A stretch of 58,846 nucleotides of DNA from an uncultured Dorea sp. (GCA_910577685.1 CAJTOH010000023.1:1-58846), one strand, 5' to 3'. Shown: positions 9,210-17,676, numbered from the stretch's first letter. Numbers and translations: made by a program. The notes: a model not told the origin generated them from the sequence alone.

Positions 9210-9975
9210 CCTTCTTCCCCATTCTTTTATAATCCCTTATTCCATCAAGACATGCAGCAATTTTGTTTTTTCTATCCGTCTCGAATAAAATTATGGAAGC
9301 TAAATGTTTGAATGACTGCAATAGCGTTAAACCTGCAGCTTTTAATTTAGAATAAAATTTATAATTAAAATATATTCTGTTTCGAAACATGTAATAATGT
9401 CTAACAGCAGAGTGTTCGTTGTTTTTACCATATCCAATTCTATGCTCTACCAGTAGCTCCTCATTGCACTTTATACGCAGCCCTTTATCTATAATCTGTT
9501 TGCAAAAATCAGCGTCTAAGCGATCTAAAAAATACGCTTCATCATATTTTAAAGCATTCTCATTGACAGCGTGTATATTCAAAAAAGAGTTACTATTAAT
9601 AACCCAATTCTTTCCTCGTGTTCCTCTTAGCCTTGGTGCAAAAACAACTATGTTTTCGCTGTTATTTCTGGCAATAAAATTTTTCATTTTTATTATATTG
9701 TCTACTGTCATCATACTATCTTGATCTAATAAGCATAAAATATCTATTCCTAATTTTCTGCTCAGAATCAAAAAACAATTATATGCTGCTGCTAACCCAT
9801 TATTTTTACCTGTACAGATATAGGTTACATTTTCATTCTCTTCAAAATAGTTTTGGTATTCATAATTTGAATTTTCATATATCAATATATTTTCAAACTG
9901 GCTGAATATCATCTTCATATGCTTTATATTTTCTAATGAAGGCTTGTAAAGCACTATACCGCATGCAAATTTCAT
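9199..9975 (-). CDS. GT2-like (rhamnosyltransferase-type) glycosyltransferase
   Basis: 258 residues. MKFACGIVLYKPSLENI and GKNNGLAAAYN, followed by LLDQDSMM (DQD at 84-86 in place of DXD), are typical of the rhamnosyltransferase-like branch of GT2 (RfbF/WbbL type). It probably adds a rhamnose or a related sugar to the repeat unit. An AAGGT site lies just upstream of ATG 9975. The donor assignment is family-based only. Confidence 0.8.
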   Translation of the reverse strand: MKFACGIVLYKPSLENIKHMKMIFSQFENILIYENSNYEYQNYFEENENVTYICTGKNNGLAAAYNCFLILSRKLGIDILCLLDQDSMMTVDNIIKMKNFIARNNSENIVVFAPRLRGTRGKNWVINSNSFLNIHAVNENALKYDEAYFLDRLDADFCKQIIDKGLRIKCNEELLVEHRIGYGKNNEHSAVRHYYMFRNRIYFNYKFYSKLKAAGLTLLQSFKHLASIILFETDRKNKIAACLDGIRDYKRMGKKDAS

Positions 9976-9985
9976 TTTCTTACCT

Positions 9986-10903
9986 TTAATATTCTAATAT
10001 AGACATGTTCTCATAATATCGTGTATCTTTTATGGTTCTAACTCCGTTCATCCATATGGGAGGTACAATAACCGTTTTTTTAGTATTGTTTGACAAATAC
10101 GCTCCCCACCAAGCGAAAGAGCTATTGGAAATCACAAAATCTTTACACTCCTTCATAATCAATATTTGTTCATAGTGATTACATTGCTCTACATACACGA
10201 TTTTATTCTTAACTCCAAAATCATACTTTTTAGCCTGCTCAAAGCTATCACTGAAAACATATAAAATGGACTCTGGATTAATAATTTTTTTTACTGCTTC
10301 ATAATAAAAATTATCTTTACTTATCGGCTGGCCTGCAATTATAAAATCTTTTCCCAAACGCATACTTATGGCGATACTATGCTTATTTTCTTTTATCCCA
10401 TCAATCATGCATCTTGCAGTCGGAGATACGTTGCCGTATGATTCAATAAACCTTTCTATTTCACGGCGAACTGTATCAACCATCTTAACATCCTGAAAAT
10501 AGCCATATACATAACAATTCTTTCTTTTACTTTTTTCCTTTAGTGGATAGGCAAGATGTGTCGTATATATGAAGCCCATTTTTTGCATGTAACTACTGCA
10601 CGCTTCCAATTCTATTCCATTTTGTTTTCTATACAGATAACTGATTAAATGCCAAAGTTTTCTCGACATATCATAGACATATGATTTTTTCTGGTATAAA
10701 ATAAGTTCTTTTCCTTCGGCATAATTGTACAATTCAAAATCTCGAATTTTATATTGGTCATATTCTCGGATATCTAAAACTATTCTGGCTTCCTTATATA
10801 TGTATTTTTTTAGATAGATTCCATATGCCAGTTGAAATAACTGGTTTCCCAGTCCGCCTCTCATTCGGATGACAATATTTTCCATACGATTATCCCCATA
10901 CAT
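9986..10903 (-). CDS. GT11 alpha-1,2-fucosyltransferase-like
   Basis: 305 residues. VIRMRGGLGNQLFQLAYG (12-28) and FVISNSSFAWWGAYLS near 255-270 are the hallmarks of GT11 enzymes, which move L-fucose from GDP-fucose in alpha-1,2 linkage. The usual motif I with HXRRGD reads SIAISMRLGKDF here, so the H and the second R are not conserved, which may mean an altered donor. An AGAGG site supports ATG 10903. ATG 10885 (MENIVIRM) is an alternative that fits the family start better. Fucosylation could mimic host glycans, which is inference. Confidence 0.8.
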   Translation of the reverse strand: MYGDNRMENIVIRMRGGLGNQLFQLAYGIYLKKYIYKEARIVLDIREYDQYKIRDFELYNYAEGKELILYQKKSYVYDMSRKLWHLISYLYRKQNGIELEACSSYMQKMGFIYTTHLAYPLKEKSKRKNCYVYGYFQDVKMVDTVRREIERFIESYGNVSPTARCMIDGIKENKHSIAISMRLGKDFIIAGQPISKDNFYYEAVKKIINPESILYVFSDSFEQAKKYDFGVKNKIVYVEQCNHYEQILIMKECKDFVISNSSFAWWGAYLSNNTKKTVIVPPIWMNGVRTIKDTRYYENMSILEY

Positions 10904-10989
10904 ACCTACGCCTCTTTAATGAAAAAATGATAAATTCTACGCAGCAAGTAGTAAGTATGTGTTAAATGCGCGAGTCTAATTATATTTCC

Positions 10990-12354
10990 CTACAATATAG
11001 ATATGAATCTTCTTTTGGTTTCAATTAGCTTCTTTTTTACCAGCGATGACATTCTAATATTACCGGAACACTCATTTCGAAATACTTCTATTAATCGCAA
11101 ATCATCTTGATCTTTTCCTTCGTTTCTCACACTTTTGAAAGTGTATACATTGTCTAAACTTAGAAATTTAACTTTATGATATACAAGATAATTTCTGGAA
11201 TCATACACCAATTCCGTCAATGTTTTTCCATACATTGAAATCCATTCATTATGACTGTCAACTATTGCATTTCCATTTCCTACGATATCCCAATCGTTTG
11301 CTTCTCTGATTCCATATAATGCCAGAACAGAGCTGCTTGTCACTGCGCAAGCTTGCCTAAGCTCATTTTTTCTATTCAAAAAACTTTTATACCATCTCTT
11401 GTACTTTAGTGGATTTCCATAATTTAAAAAATGAATAGAATTTTCATTACATAGAATATTGGCTATTTCTATTGCTTCTTCTTTCGTATCATTAATGTGT
11501 AAGGAATGTTTTCCCATATGAAAGAAGCTCCTTAAGTCCTCTTTTATATCAAGGATTGATTTCTCTGATTTTTTTTCAAAAACGATTAGGCAAAGAGGGC
11601 TCTCATTGCTAAAACAGGGTTCTACTTTTCGATATGTTCCGCCAAAATCATTTTTTATCGTGCCTACCCAAGCATCCTTACCATATATTTGATGCATATA
11701 ATTAAACATACCATTATATGTAATTGGGATTTCCTTTTCATATACGATATCACCAAATAACTTTAATCTCTTTTCAATCTCTTCTTTTTTATGAGAAGCT
11801 ATCGGCCAGATATTAACCATAAATATATCTTTCTTGAGATAAATATATTCTTGCATGATCATATCCAGAAAGCCTCCAGCCATATCATATTTTTGAAAAT
11901 ACCTATAATCGAAGATATCCGAATTGCGGACTGGCAGATAAACAATATTCACATTTTTCTTGTTAACTATTGCACTTGCAATTCTGTGAGCGCCGTCTAA
12001 GGGAATCCCCTCTATATTGACTGGAATAGGGATACAGCTTTCTAAATATCCTTCCGCTGTTATACTTTCATTTAGCTTTTCAAAGGAATCCATATATGCT
12101 CTATATCCATTTTTACTTCTATTTCCCATCTCCACAATAGAGTATTTTGTCACAGCTTTAATATGCTTCTTATATAGTTCCTCAGCAAATTTTTCTCCGC
12201 TGTATTTTAAATAAATAATTTTTGCAGCTATATCTAAACGGGCAGAACTTAATAACAATAATGGATCTATACTCTTTACCTCATATTGTTGGTTTTGTTC
12301 CAATCCATAGATAGCAGCCATGTTCTTATCGATTACATTCATATTTTCGTCCAT
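10990..12354 (-). CDS. Unrecognised protein, ParB-like N-part and nucleotidyltransferase-like C-part
   Basis: About 454 residues, soluble, no signal peptide or membrane span. Near residue 120 GIPLDGAHRIASAI resembles the DGXHR motif of ParB/sulfiredoxin-like domains. Near residue 345 SSSVLALYGIREANDWDIVG resembles the GS...D(X)D pattern of nucleotidyltransferase folds. I do not recognise the family. Its place between two glycosyltransferase genes suggests a role in making or transferring a decoration of the polymer. ATG 12354 is chosen; a TTG at 12369 is possible. The start lies within the 3' end of the upstream GT2 gene. Confidence 0.6.
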   Translation of the reverse strand: MDENMNVIDKNMAAIYGLEQNQQYEVKSIDPLLLLSSARLDIAAKIIYLKYSGEKFAEELYKKHIKAVTKYSIVEMGNRSKNGYRAYMDSFEKLNESITAEGYLESCIPIPVNIEGIPLDGAHRIASAIVNKKNVNIVYLPVRNSDIFDYRYFQKYDMAGGFLDMIMQEYIYLKKDIFMVNIWPIASHKKEEIEKRLKLFGDIVYEKEIPITYNGMFNYMHQIYGKDAWVGTIKNDFGGTYRKVEPCFSNESPLCLIVFEKKSEKSILDIKEDLRSFFHMGKHSLHINDTKEEAIEIANILCNENSIHFLNYGNPLKYKRWYKSFLNRKNELRQACAVTSSSVLALYGIREANDWDIVGNGNAIVDSHNEWISMYGKTLTELVYDSRNYLVYHKVKFLSLDNVYTFKSVRNEGKDQDDLRLIEVFRNECSGNIRMSSLVKKKLIETKRRFISIL

Positions 12355-13165
12355 TCTTATTTCTCGCAAAATTTTTGAACACTAATGCGCGAAGTCTATT
12401 TGGTAAAAGAAGCTGAACAACAAATCGTTCCAAAATATTGATCAAAAATCTGCCTTTGCTAATCAACTGATTTTCTAACATATATTTTTGAATATCCTTC
12501 TCACTTTCATAATACTTTCTCCCTCCCCTGCGCATATACATTTCGTTTCCTACTCTAACCTTCACCAATATCTCAGGTAAGTTGGCAAATTTTTTTCCCA
12601 TAAGCGCCATTGTTATCCATAAATAATAGTCTTCATTACAAAAAAAATTCTGATAATTCCCTGCTTCAAGAACATCAGACTTTCTGAACATTACCGACAT
12701 ATGGTTAAACGGACATCTTTTTTTAATATACTCTCTTATCTTTTCGTCTTTACAGGGAACCTCTCTTATTCCAACAACTTTTGAAGCATCTCCAATAAAC
12801 TCTGCAATCTGTCCTCCCACAATCGCCTTATCTTTATTTTCTTCAAAATATTTTATCTGCATTTCACATCTGTTACTTATAGAAATGTCGTCTGTGTCCA
12901 TTCTTGCAACCAATTCATTTCTACATAAAACCAACCCTTTTGCCAAAGACAAACCCAAACCCATATTTTTTTCATTGACAACTCGAGTCAAGTGCTCTCC
13001 ATACTCTTTTAATACATGGTATAATTCGTCTGTCAGAGGACCATCTTCAACAAGGATAATTTCATCTGGCTTGACAGTCTGATTAATCATACTATCTAAT
13101 GCGGTTCTTAAATATTCTGGTTTTTCTTTTTTATATAAGGACATTAACACACTATATTTTTCCAT
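12326..13165 (-). CDS. Family 2 glycosyltransferase
   Basis: 279 residues: SVLMSLYKKEKPEYLRTALDSM (5-26), VEDGP (39-43) and the metal-binding DTDD (90-93) define a GT-A GT2 enzyme of the galactosyl/rhamnosyl type often found second in capsule clusters. The C-terminal part (RFVVQLLLPNRLRALVFK) is basic and amphipathic, probably for membrane contact. The start overlaps the end of the sugar transferase gene by 14 bases. It probably adds an early sugar of the repeat unit. Confidence 0.85.
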   Translation of the reverse strand: MEKYSVLMSLYKKEKPEYLRTALDSMINQTVKPDEIILVEDGPLTDELYHVLKEYGEHLTRVVNEKNMGLGLSLAKGLVLCRNELVARMDTDDISISNRCEMQIKYFEENKDKAIVGGQIAEFIGDASKVVGIREVPCKDEKIREYIKKRCPFNHMSVMFRKSDVLEAGNYQNFFCNEDYYLWITMALMGKKFANLPEILVKVRVGNEMYMRRGGRKYYESEKDIQKYMLENQLISKGRFLINILERFVVQLLLPNRLRALVFKNFARNKNGRKYECNR

Positions 13166-13883
13166 TCCATCCCTCTATAATACGCTTTGCCAATTCTTGC
13201 TTTTCATCATATACTTCTTTACTTACACAATGGCTGCGAAGCAGGTAATCCCCAAAATCTTCTGCAGTCGCCATATTTTCTTCTGTAATTCCTTCTCTTT
13301 TTATAAATGCTTTTAAAACCGTCATTAGAATAATTTTCAGATCCCTCAAAAAACTAATATTTTCAATATATCTAAGATCCCACTTCAGCTTTTCTTCCCA
13401 ACCAATTGCATTTCTCCCATTCACCTGGGCCAATCCAGATAAGCCCGGCTTTACCGTATGTCTCATTCGCTGTTCCTCCGTCATAAAAACCATATCGCGT
13501 ACTAACTGTGGTCTGGGACCTACAACACTCATATCGCCTTTTAGTATGTTAAAAGTCTCTGGAAGCTCGTCCAAAGAGGTTGCGCGCAGCCAAGAACCAA
13601 ATTTCGTAAGCCTTCTCTCATCAGGAAGTAAATTTCCTTCTTCGTCCTTTTGCTCTGTCATTGTCCGAAACTTATACATATTAAAAATCTTTTCTTTCCC
13701 TGTACTTGGTTCAATCATGCCAGGCCGCGGCTGTTTAAATAAAACTGGGCTTCCCAATTTAATTTTCACAAGAATAGACACAAGCAGATACAGCCAACTA
13801 AAGGATAGGATTGCCAAAAGTGAACACACGATATCCAGTATCCTTTTTATATATTTCTCGTAAATTCCTTGCTTTCTATTCAA
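13152..13883 (-). CDS. Initiating undecaprenyl-phosphate sugar phosphotransferase
   Basis: 243 residues of the bacterial sugar transferase (PGT) family. There is one hydrophobic re-entrant segment at about 16-40, KFRTM (71-75), the catalytic TSLDELPE (102-109) and VGPRP (121-125), and then a C-terminal extension of about 45 residues. This monotopic enzyme moves a sugar 1-phosphate to undecaprenyl phosphate and so starts each repeat unit. The start is TTG with AAGGAG five bases upstream. The short form without a five-helix N-terminal domain resembles PglC/EpsL rather than WcaJ. Confidence 0.9.
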   Translation of the reverse strand: MNRKQGIYEKYIKRILDIVCSLLAILSFSWLYLLVSILVKIKLGSPVLFKQPRPGMIEPSTGKEKIFNMYKFRTMTEQKDEEGNLLPDERRLTKFGSWLRATSLDELPETFNILKGDMSVVGPRPQLVRDMVFMTEEQRMRHTVKPGLSGLAQVNGRNAIGWEEKLKWDLRYIENISFLRDLKIILMTVLKAFIKREGITEENMATAEDFGDYLLRSHCVSKEVYDEKQELAKRIIEGWNGKI

Positions 13884-15135
13884 AACAACTCCTTATCACG
13901 CCAATCACTTTATCTTGCTGCTTTGCCGTCATCTTGTTATCGCTAGGCAAACACAAACCTCTCTGAAAAATATCCATTCCCACATCTAATGCTCTCCCAT
14001 CCTTGCCAACAGCGCCGCCTTCTACATAAGCGTTTGTTTTTGCCCTCCCGTTTCCTTCACGGGTAACGAATCCATTCATTCGATAGATTGGCTGCATATG
14101 CATCGGTTTCCATATGGGCCGCCCCTCGATATTATATTTTGATAGCTGCTCAAGAATCTCTGTGGGACAACTCTTTTTGTTCTCACGGATATAGATTGCT
14201 TCTTGTTCCCCTCGAATCTGTTTACACATTGCTTCCGGCTCGATTAGAAGACAGGACAGCCAGTAATTGGGTTCACTGTTTTCTTTATCGTATGGATTCA
14301 TTACAACCGGCAATCCTTTTAAACCTTCTTCATATCTCTTATAAATTCGCTTCTTCTGTGCAATATGCTCCTTTAAATATGGAAGCTGCCCTCTGACTAC
14401 TCCCGCAATTACATTGCTCATCCGATAATTGTATCCCAACTCCTCATGCTGATACCAAGGCGCGTTTTCTCTTGCCTGCGTAGACCATTTCCGCACTTTA
14501 TTTGCCGCATCCTCATTATCCGTCAATAACATCCCGCCAGAAGAGCCTGTGATAATCTTATTACCGTTAAACGAGATACAACTATAAACGCCAAACTTGC
14601 CCGTCTGCACTCCTTTATAAGCAGCGCCAAAAGATTCTGCCGCATCCTCAATGATTACCGCCCCATGCTGCCGGCAGACCTTCTTCAATTCGTCCATTTT
14701 TCCTGGAGTCCCATACAAATGTGCAATCACCACTACCTTTACCTCTGGATAAATTTCAAAAGCCTTCGTCAGCGCTATAGGGTCCATATTCCATGTATCG
14801 TATTCCGTATCGATAAATACCGGAACTCCGCCTTCATATACCACCGGATTCACCGTAGCGTCAAATGTCAAATCCGAGCAAAATACCCTCTCTCCTGTTT
14901 TTACTCCTGCAAGCTTTACTGCCATATGTAAAGCAGCCGTTCCGGACGACAATGCAACTGCATATCTACAGCCAATCTTTTCACAGACCAAACGTTCTGC
15001 TTCATTAATGTTTTCCCCTACTGTTGACATCCAGTTCGTCTCATAAGCTTTCTTCATATACTCTAGCTCTGGTCCATGCATCGTCGGTGAACTAAGCCAA
15101 ATCTTCGGTTCAAATGGACTAACCTTCTCTCCCAT
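13876..15135 (-). CDS. DegT/DnrJ/EryC1 sugar aminotransferase
   Basis: About 419 residues. SSGTAALHMAVKLAG binds PLP phosphate, IIEDAAESFGA carries the ring-stacking D, and FNGNKIITGSSGGML carries the Schiff-base lysine (about residue 193). The pattern is closest to enzymes that aminate 4-keto sugars (PglE/LegC type), here possibly making a diaminated sugar for the initiating transferase next to it. ATG 15135 has GGGAGG at the right distance. ATG 15159 is an alternative. It overlaps the downstream gene by 8 bases. Confidence 0.85.
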   Translation of the reverse strand: MGEKVSPFEPKIWLSSPTMHGPELEYMKKAYETNWMSTVGENINEAERLVCEKIGCRYAVALSSGTAALHMAVKLAGVKTGERVFCSDLTFDATVNPVVYEGGVPVFIDTEYDTWNMDPIALTKAFEIYPEVKVVVIAHLYGTPGKMDELKKVCRQHGAVIIEDAAESFGAAYKGVQTGKFGVYSCISFNGNKIITGSSGGMLLTDNEDAANKVRKWSTQARENAPWYQHEELGYNYRMSNVIAGVVRGQLPYLKEHIAQKKRIYKRYEEGLKGLPVVMNPYDKENSEPNYWLSCLLIEPEAMCKQIRGEQEAIYIRENKKSCPTEILEQLSKYNIEGRPIWKPMHMQPIYRMNGFVTREGNGRAKTNAYVEGGAVGKDGRALDVGMDIFQRGLCLPSDNKMTAKQQDKVIGVIRSCFE

Positions 15136-15165
15136 TTTAAATTGCCTCCCATTTCCCATATCTCT

Positions 15166-15681
15166 TCACATCTCATCCTCCTTCAATCTTATCCCCAAAT
15201 AAACCTCCCTCTTTTTCCCTAAAAATTCCTGTTCAATCCACACATACCTCTTTCGCAGCCTTTGCTTCACAATTCTGTCAAAATATATTCCCACTGGACC
15301 GTCGGCCCAGACAATCTGTCCTTGTGCATCTACCTCAACCAGCGACCGTCTCACCACATGTTCCTTATCCTGCACACTTCTTAAAAATCTCTCCTCCTCC
15401 TCATCCACACAGAAAAACGAGTCCTGCTGATCACCGAGAAGTTTGGTCAGCTTAGGAACTCGTTTTAATTCTAAAAACATACGCTTTGGTTCCTCTGTTA
15501 CTATAAATACATACGCTGGAAATAACGGATACAGCTCGACCTCGTATTTTCCGCCTATTTTCCGAAACCGTTCTCTTTTGATAGAGAAACATTCCTCATA
15601 GCAGTCTTTAGGAACCATACGTTTTATGATGGCGACTAGCTTATCCTCCTCGCCTGTGTGTGTCTGAATTACATACCACAT
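15166..15681 (-). CDS. NusG paralogue, LoaP/UpxY-like antiterminator (second of pair)
   Basis: 171 residues. The N-terminal NGN domain opens MWYVIQTHTGEEDKL and has LYPLFPAYVFIVTE. The C-terminal part (GPVGIYFDRIVKQRLRKRYVWIE) looks like a KOW module. Specialised NusG proteins of this sort (LoaP in Bacillus, UpxY in Bacteroides, RfaH in enterobacteria) bind paused RNA polymerase and let it read long biosynthetic operons. ATG 15681 is chosen because GAGGTG lies five bases upstream. A GTG at 15690 is possible. It heads the polysaccharide genes directly. Confidence 0.85.
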   Translation of the reverse strand: MWYVIQTHTGEEDKLVAIIKRMVPKDCYEECFSIKRERFRKIGGKYEVELYPLFPAYVFIVTEEPKRMFLELKRVPKLTKLLGDQQDSFFCVDEEEERFLRSVQDKEHVVRRSLVEVDAQGQIVWADGPVGIYFDRIVKQRLRKRYVWIEQEFLGKKREVYLGIRLKEDEM

Positions 15682-15824
15682 CTCTGTCACCTCGTTTGGG
15701 GAGTAGATTTTAGAGTATGCTTCGCCATATCCACGTCAAAAGCCGTGAATCCCCTCATCTTCCCCGTTTATTGCAAATACTTACAAAATCATAGCCCAGT
15801 ACTACAATTTCGTCAGTTTCTGTT

Positions 15825-16340
15825 TCAATTCTTTTCCGTAATCTCAAGCCCCATCCAAAACTCTTTTTTTCGAAAATAGTCTAACGGACTGTCAATTCTC
15901 GCCATTCTCCTATGACGATCAATCTTATGAATCTTACATTCTTTTCCGCATAAAGGGCCTTCTGTCACAAAGGTGATTCCATTTTGAATATATCCCCTCG
16001 ACATCGCAATATGGTGCTCTTCTCCGCCAATCTCCTTCAGAAATTCCTTCTCCTCCTCTTCCAGACACAGGCTGTACCCTCCGTCTCTAAAAGGACAAAA
16101 CACCACTGCGTTATGTGCTGCCGCTTCCAATCTCTCATGACAGCTCACCTCTGCAAATACAATCCCCTGAAACAGAAGCTCTTCCTTATAATGCCAGCTT
16201 CCTTCATATCGTTTCATTTTCTCAAATGTAATTAGGAATATATCGGCCTGCTCCGGAAAAAGATAGCACTGCTTCAAAAGCTTAGCAGCTCTTCTCTCAT
16301 TGCCTTTTTCGCAACGCAAAACATACCAGATTGGAAACAC
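15825..16340 (-). CDS. NusG paralogue, LoaP/UpxY-like antiterminator (first of pair)
   Basis: 171 residues: PIWYVLRCEKGNERRAAKLL begins an NGN domain, LLFQGIVFAEV matches its central strand, and GPLCGKECKIHKIDRHRRMARI is a KOW-like end. It shares only family-level similarity with the next gene, so the two are diverged paralogues rather than a recent duplication. The GTG start at 16340 has GGAG almost touching it, an unusual spacing, so the true start is uncertain. It lies just inside the putative invertible promoter (16352-16593) and would be the first gene switched on. Confidence 0.8.
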   Translation of the reverse strand: MFPIWYVLRCEKGNERRAAKLLKQCYLFPEQADIFLITFEKMKRYEGSWHYKEELLFQGIVFAEVSCHERLEAAAHNAVVFCPFRDGGYSLCLEEEEKEFLKEIGGEEHHIAMSRGYIQNGITFVTEGPLCGKECKIHKIDRHRRMARIDSPLDYFRKKEFWMGLEITEKN

Positions 16341-16351
16341 CTCCTCTGTTT

Positions 16352-16384
16352 TCGCGGAGTAATCTACTCTGCGATTTTTTTCGT
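16352..16384 (+). repeat. Inverton left arm (33-bp inverted repeat)
   Basis: It matches the reverse complement of 16561-16593 at 32 of 33 positions. The arm contains an internal palindrome (CGCGGAGTA / TACTCTGCG) that also forms a hairpin. On the minus strand the hairpin is followed by GAAAACA, without a T-run, so a transcript towards nusG would not be stopped. Confidence 0.85.
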
Positions 16385-16560
16385 CATATTCTTTGGGTAA
16401 TTTAAAGAAAATTCTGATTTAATACAGATTTTTTTGGTAATATTTTTGAATAAACAGATTTTTTATTTATTTCTTCTTCGTGATTTTGCACCAAATTTTT
16501 GCAAAAGATAATTTAGTATTGATTTATTAAGATTAGATGGTTATAATAATTATGCTGTTT
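16385..16560. promoter_or_regulatory. Putative invertible promoter segment
   Basis: A 176-bp, very AT-rich noncoding segment between the 33-bp arms. Its best sigma-A promoter is on the plus strand: TTGATT (16519-16524), 17-base spacer, TATAAT (16542-16547). In this orientation it points away from the cluster and runs straight into the terminator at 16568-16598. On the minus strand I see only weak matches (for example TTCAAA with TGTATT, 18 apart). Inversion would aim the strong promoter at the nusG genes. No recombinase gene lies beside it, so the invertase would act in trans. Confidence 0.7.
16519..16547 (+). promoter_or_regulatory. Sigma-A promoter inside invertible segment
   Basis: TTGATT, 17 bases, TATAAT, a near-consensus vegetative promoter with expected start near 16554. 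It faces right into a terminator, which is pointless unless the segment can turn round. Confidence 0.7.
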
Positions 16561-16593
16561 ACGAAAAAAATCGCAGAGTAGATTACTCTGCGA
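16561..16593 (-). repeat. Inverton right arm (33-bp inverted repeat)
   Basis: Reverse complement of 16352-16384 with one mismatch. It holds the palindrome CGCAGAGTA / TACTCTGCG. Confidence 0.85.
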
Positions 16594-16599
16594 TTTTTT
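16563..16599 (+). terminator. Bidirectional terminator in inverton right arm
   Basis: The stem ATCGCAGAGTA / TACTCTGCGAT with a three-base loop is flanked by A-run and T-run, so it works in both directions. It would stop transcripts of the outward-facing promoter and also those arriving from the DUF2804 gene on the minus strand. Confidence 0.75.
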
Positions 16600-16649
16600 A
16601 CCTTCAGCCCAACTCTAAAAGCAAAAGCGCCCATATCCTCGTCATATTC

Positions 16650-17672
16650 CTAATACCGGTTATGTACATCCTCCGCAAAACACATCAAGTCCTTCACCTC
16701 AATCACCTTCCCGTCATCCAGAACCGCACGTCCGCTCATCCGCCCAAACACCTGATGCTGGTCCGTCTCAATGATCACCGCCGCCGTCTTCGCCGCCCGG
16801 TCAAGCGCCGGAGCGAAATCCATTTCGAATCTCCCGTCGCTGGACGTGAATTTCCACGGCTTCATATAATCCCCTTCCGGGATATGGAACGTCACATCGT
16901 CCAGCTTATGCGCCTTTCCATCATAGAACAATATATTCTCCGAAGCCGCCGACGTATCCCCAAACCCATATCCGATATTAAACCCAAAGGGCTTTCCATC
17001 TATCATACAGTTGCCGGACCCCCAGTACCAGCGGTTGTCATATGTCCAAACTCCCCGCCCCCAGTCCAGCGTACCAAAATCCGTCTCCGGATCAAAAGTA
17101 TAAGTCTTCCCGTCAAATCTCATACTTCCGCTTGCAGACATGCAGTTAATCTTCTGATTATAATAAAACGCCGTCTTCTTCTCCTTCCAAGGCGTCGCGA
17201 TCACCATGGTATCCATCTGCGGCTGCCGCAGGGTAATGCTGCAGTCCAGTTCCTTCCCCTGATAAAAATTCCGGAACTTGCACAGAATCCTCCGCCTGCC
17301 CTCTTCCTTCCGAAACTCTATATGAAGCCTCTTATCATGGTAGACCGTATCCCCCGCTTCCGAGGTACTGGGCATATGAAGCCTCCCCATGGGAAATGGA
17401 TTCAAAATCGTCTCCGTATGCTCCCACCCCTCTTTAAAATTCAGAAGCGACACGGATTGTAAGCCGATATATCCATCGTCCGACACGGTAAACGCTCCCG
17501 CAAAATCCTCATTTAATACCAGATAATAGTCCCACTCCTTAATCCTAAAAGACGGCGCCTTGATCTTTGAACGGTCATAGCTCCAAACCAATTGTCTGGA
17601 CCATCCCGGCTCCCTCAGGGAACCGTCCTCTTTCAGCAGGGGCTGCCTGTCTATTACTTCATGGTTCCTCAT
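16650..17672 (-). CDS. DUF2804 domain protein
   Basis: 340 residues, soluble, rich in aromatic residues, with EWDYYLVLNEDFAG, DFGTLDWGRGVWTYDNRWYWGSG (about 200-222) and FGFNIGYGFGDTSAASEN, which I recognise as the DUF2804 family. Proteins of this family have no established function that I know; the fold resembles lipocalin-like/CrtC-type beta barrels. A RBS GAGAGGAG lies upstream within the 37-bp repeats. It is flanked by the capsule regulatory region and a two-component system and is probably a single-gene unit. Confidence 0.8.
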   Translation of the reverse strand: MRNHEVIDRQPLLKEDGSLREPGWSRQLVWSYDRSKIKAPSFRIKEWDYYLVLNEDFAGAFTVSDDGYIGLQSVSLLNFKEGWEHTETILNPFPMGRLHMPSTSEAGDTVYHDKRLHIEFRKEEGRRRILCKFRNFYQGKELDCSITLRQPQMDTMVIATPWKEKKTAFYYNQKINCMSASGSMRFDGKTYTFDPETDFGTLDWGRGVWTYDNRWYWGSGNCMIDGKPFGFNIGYGFGDTSAASENILFYDGKAHKLDDVTFHIPEGDYMKPWKFTSSDGRFEMDFAPALDRAAKTAAVIIETDQHQVFGRMSGRAVLDDGKVIEVKDLMCFAEDVHNRY

Positions 17673-17676
17673 AGTA

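Noticed and set aside
16563..16599. The 33-bp repeat seen only as two unrelated terminators
   Set aside because: Identity extends beyond the hairpins into the A-run and flanking CG on the inner side, and the enclosed promoter orientation makes an inverton the better reading, though it is unproved.
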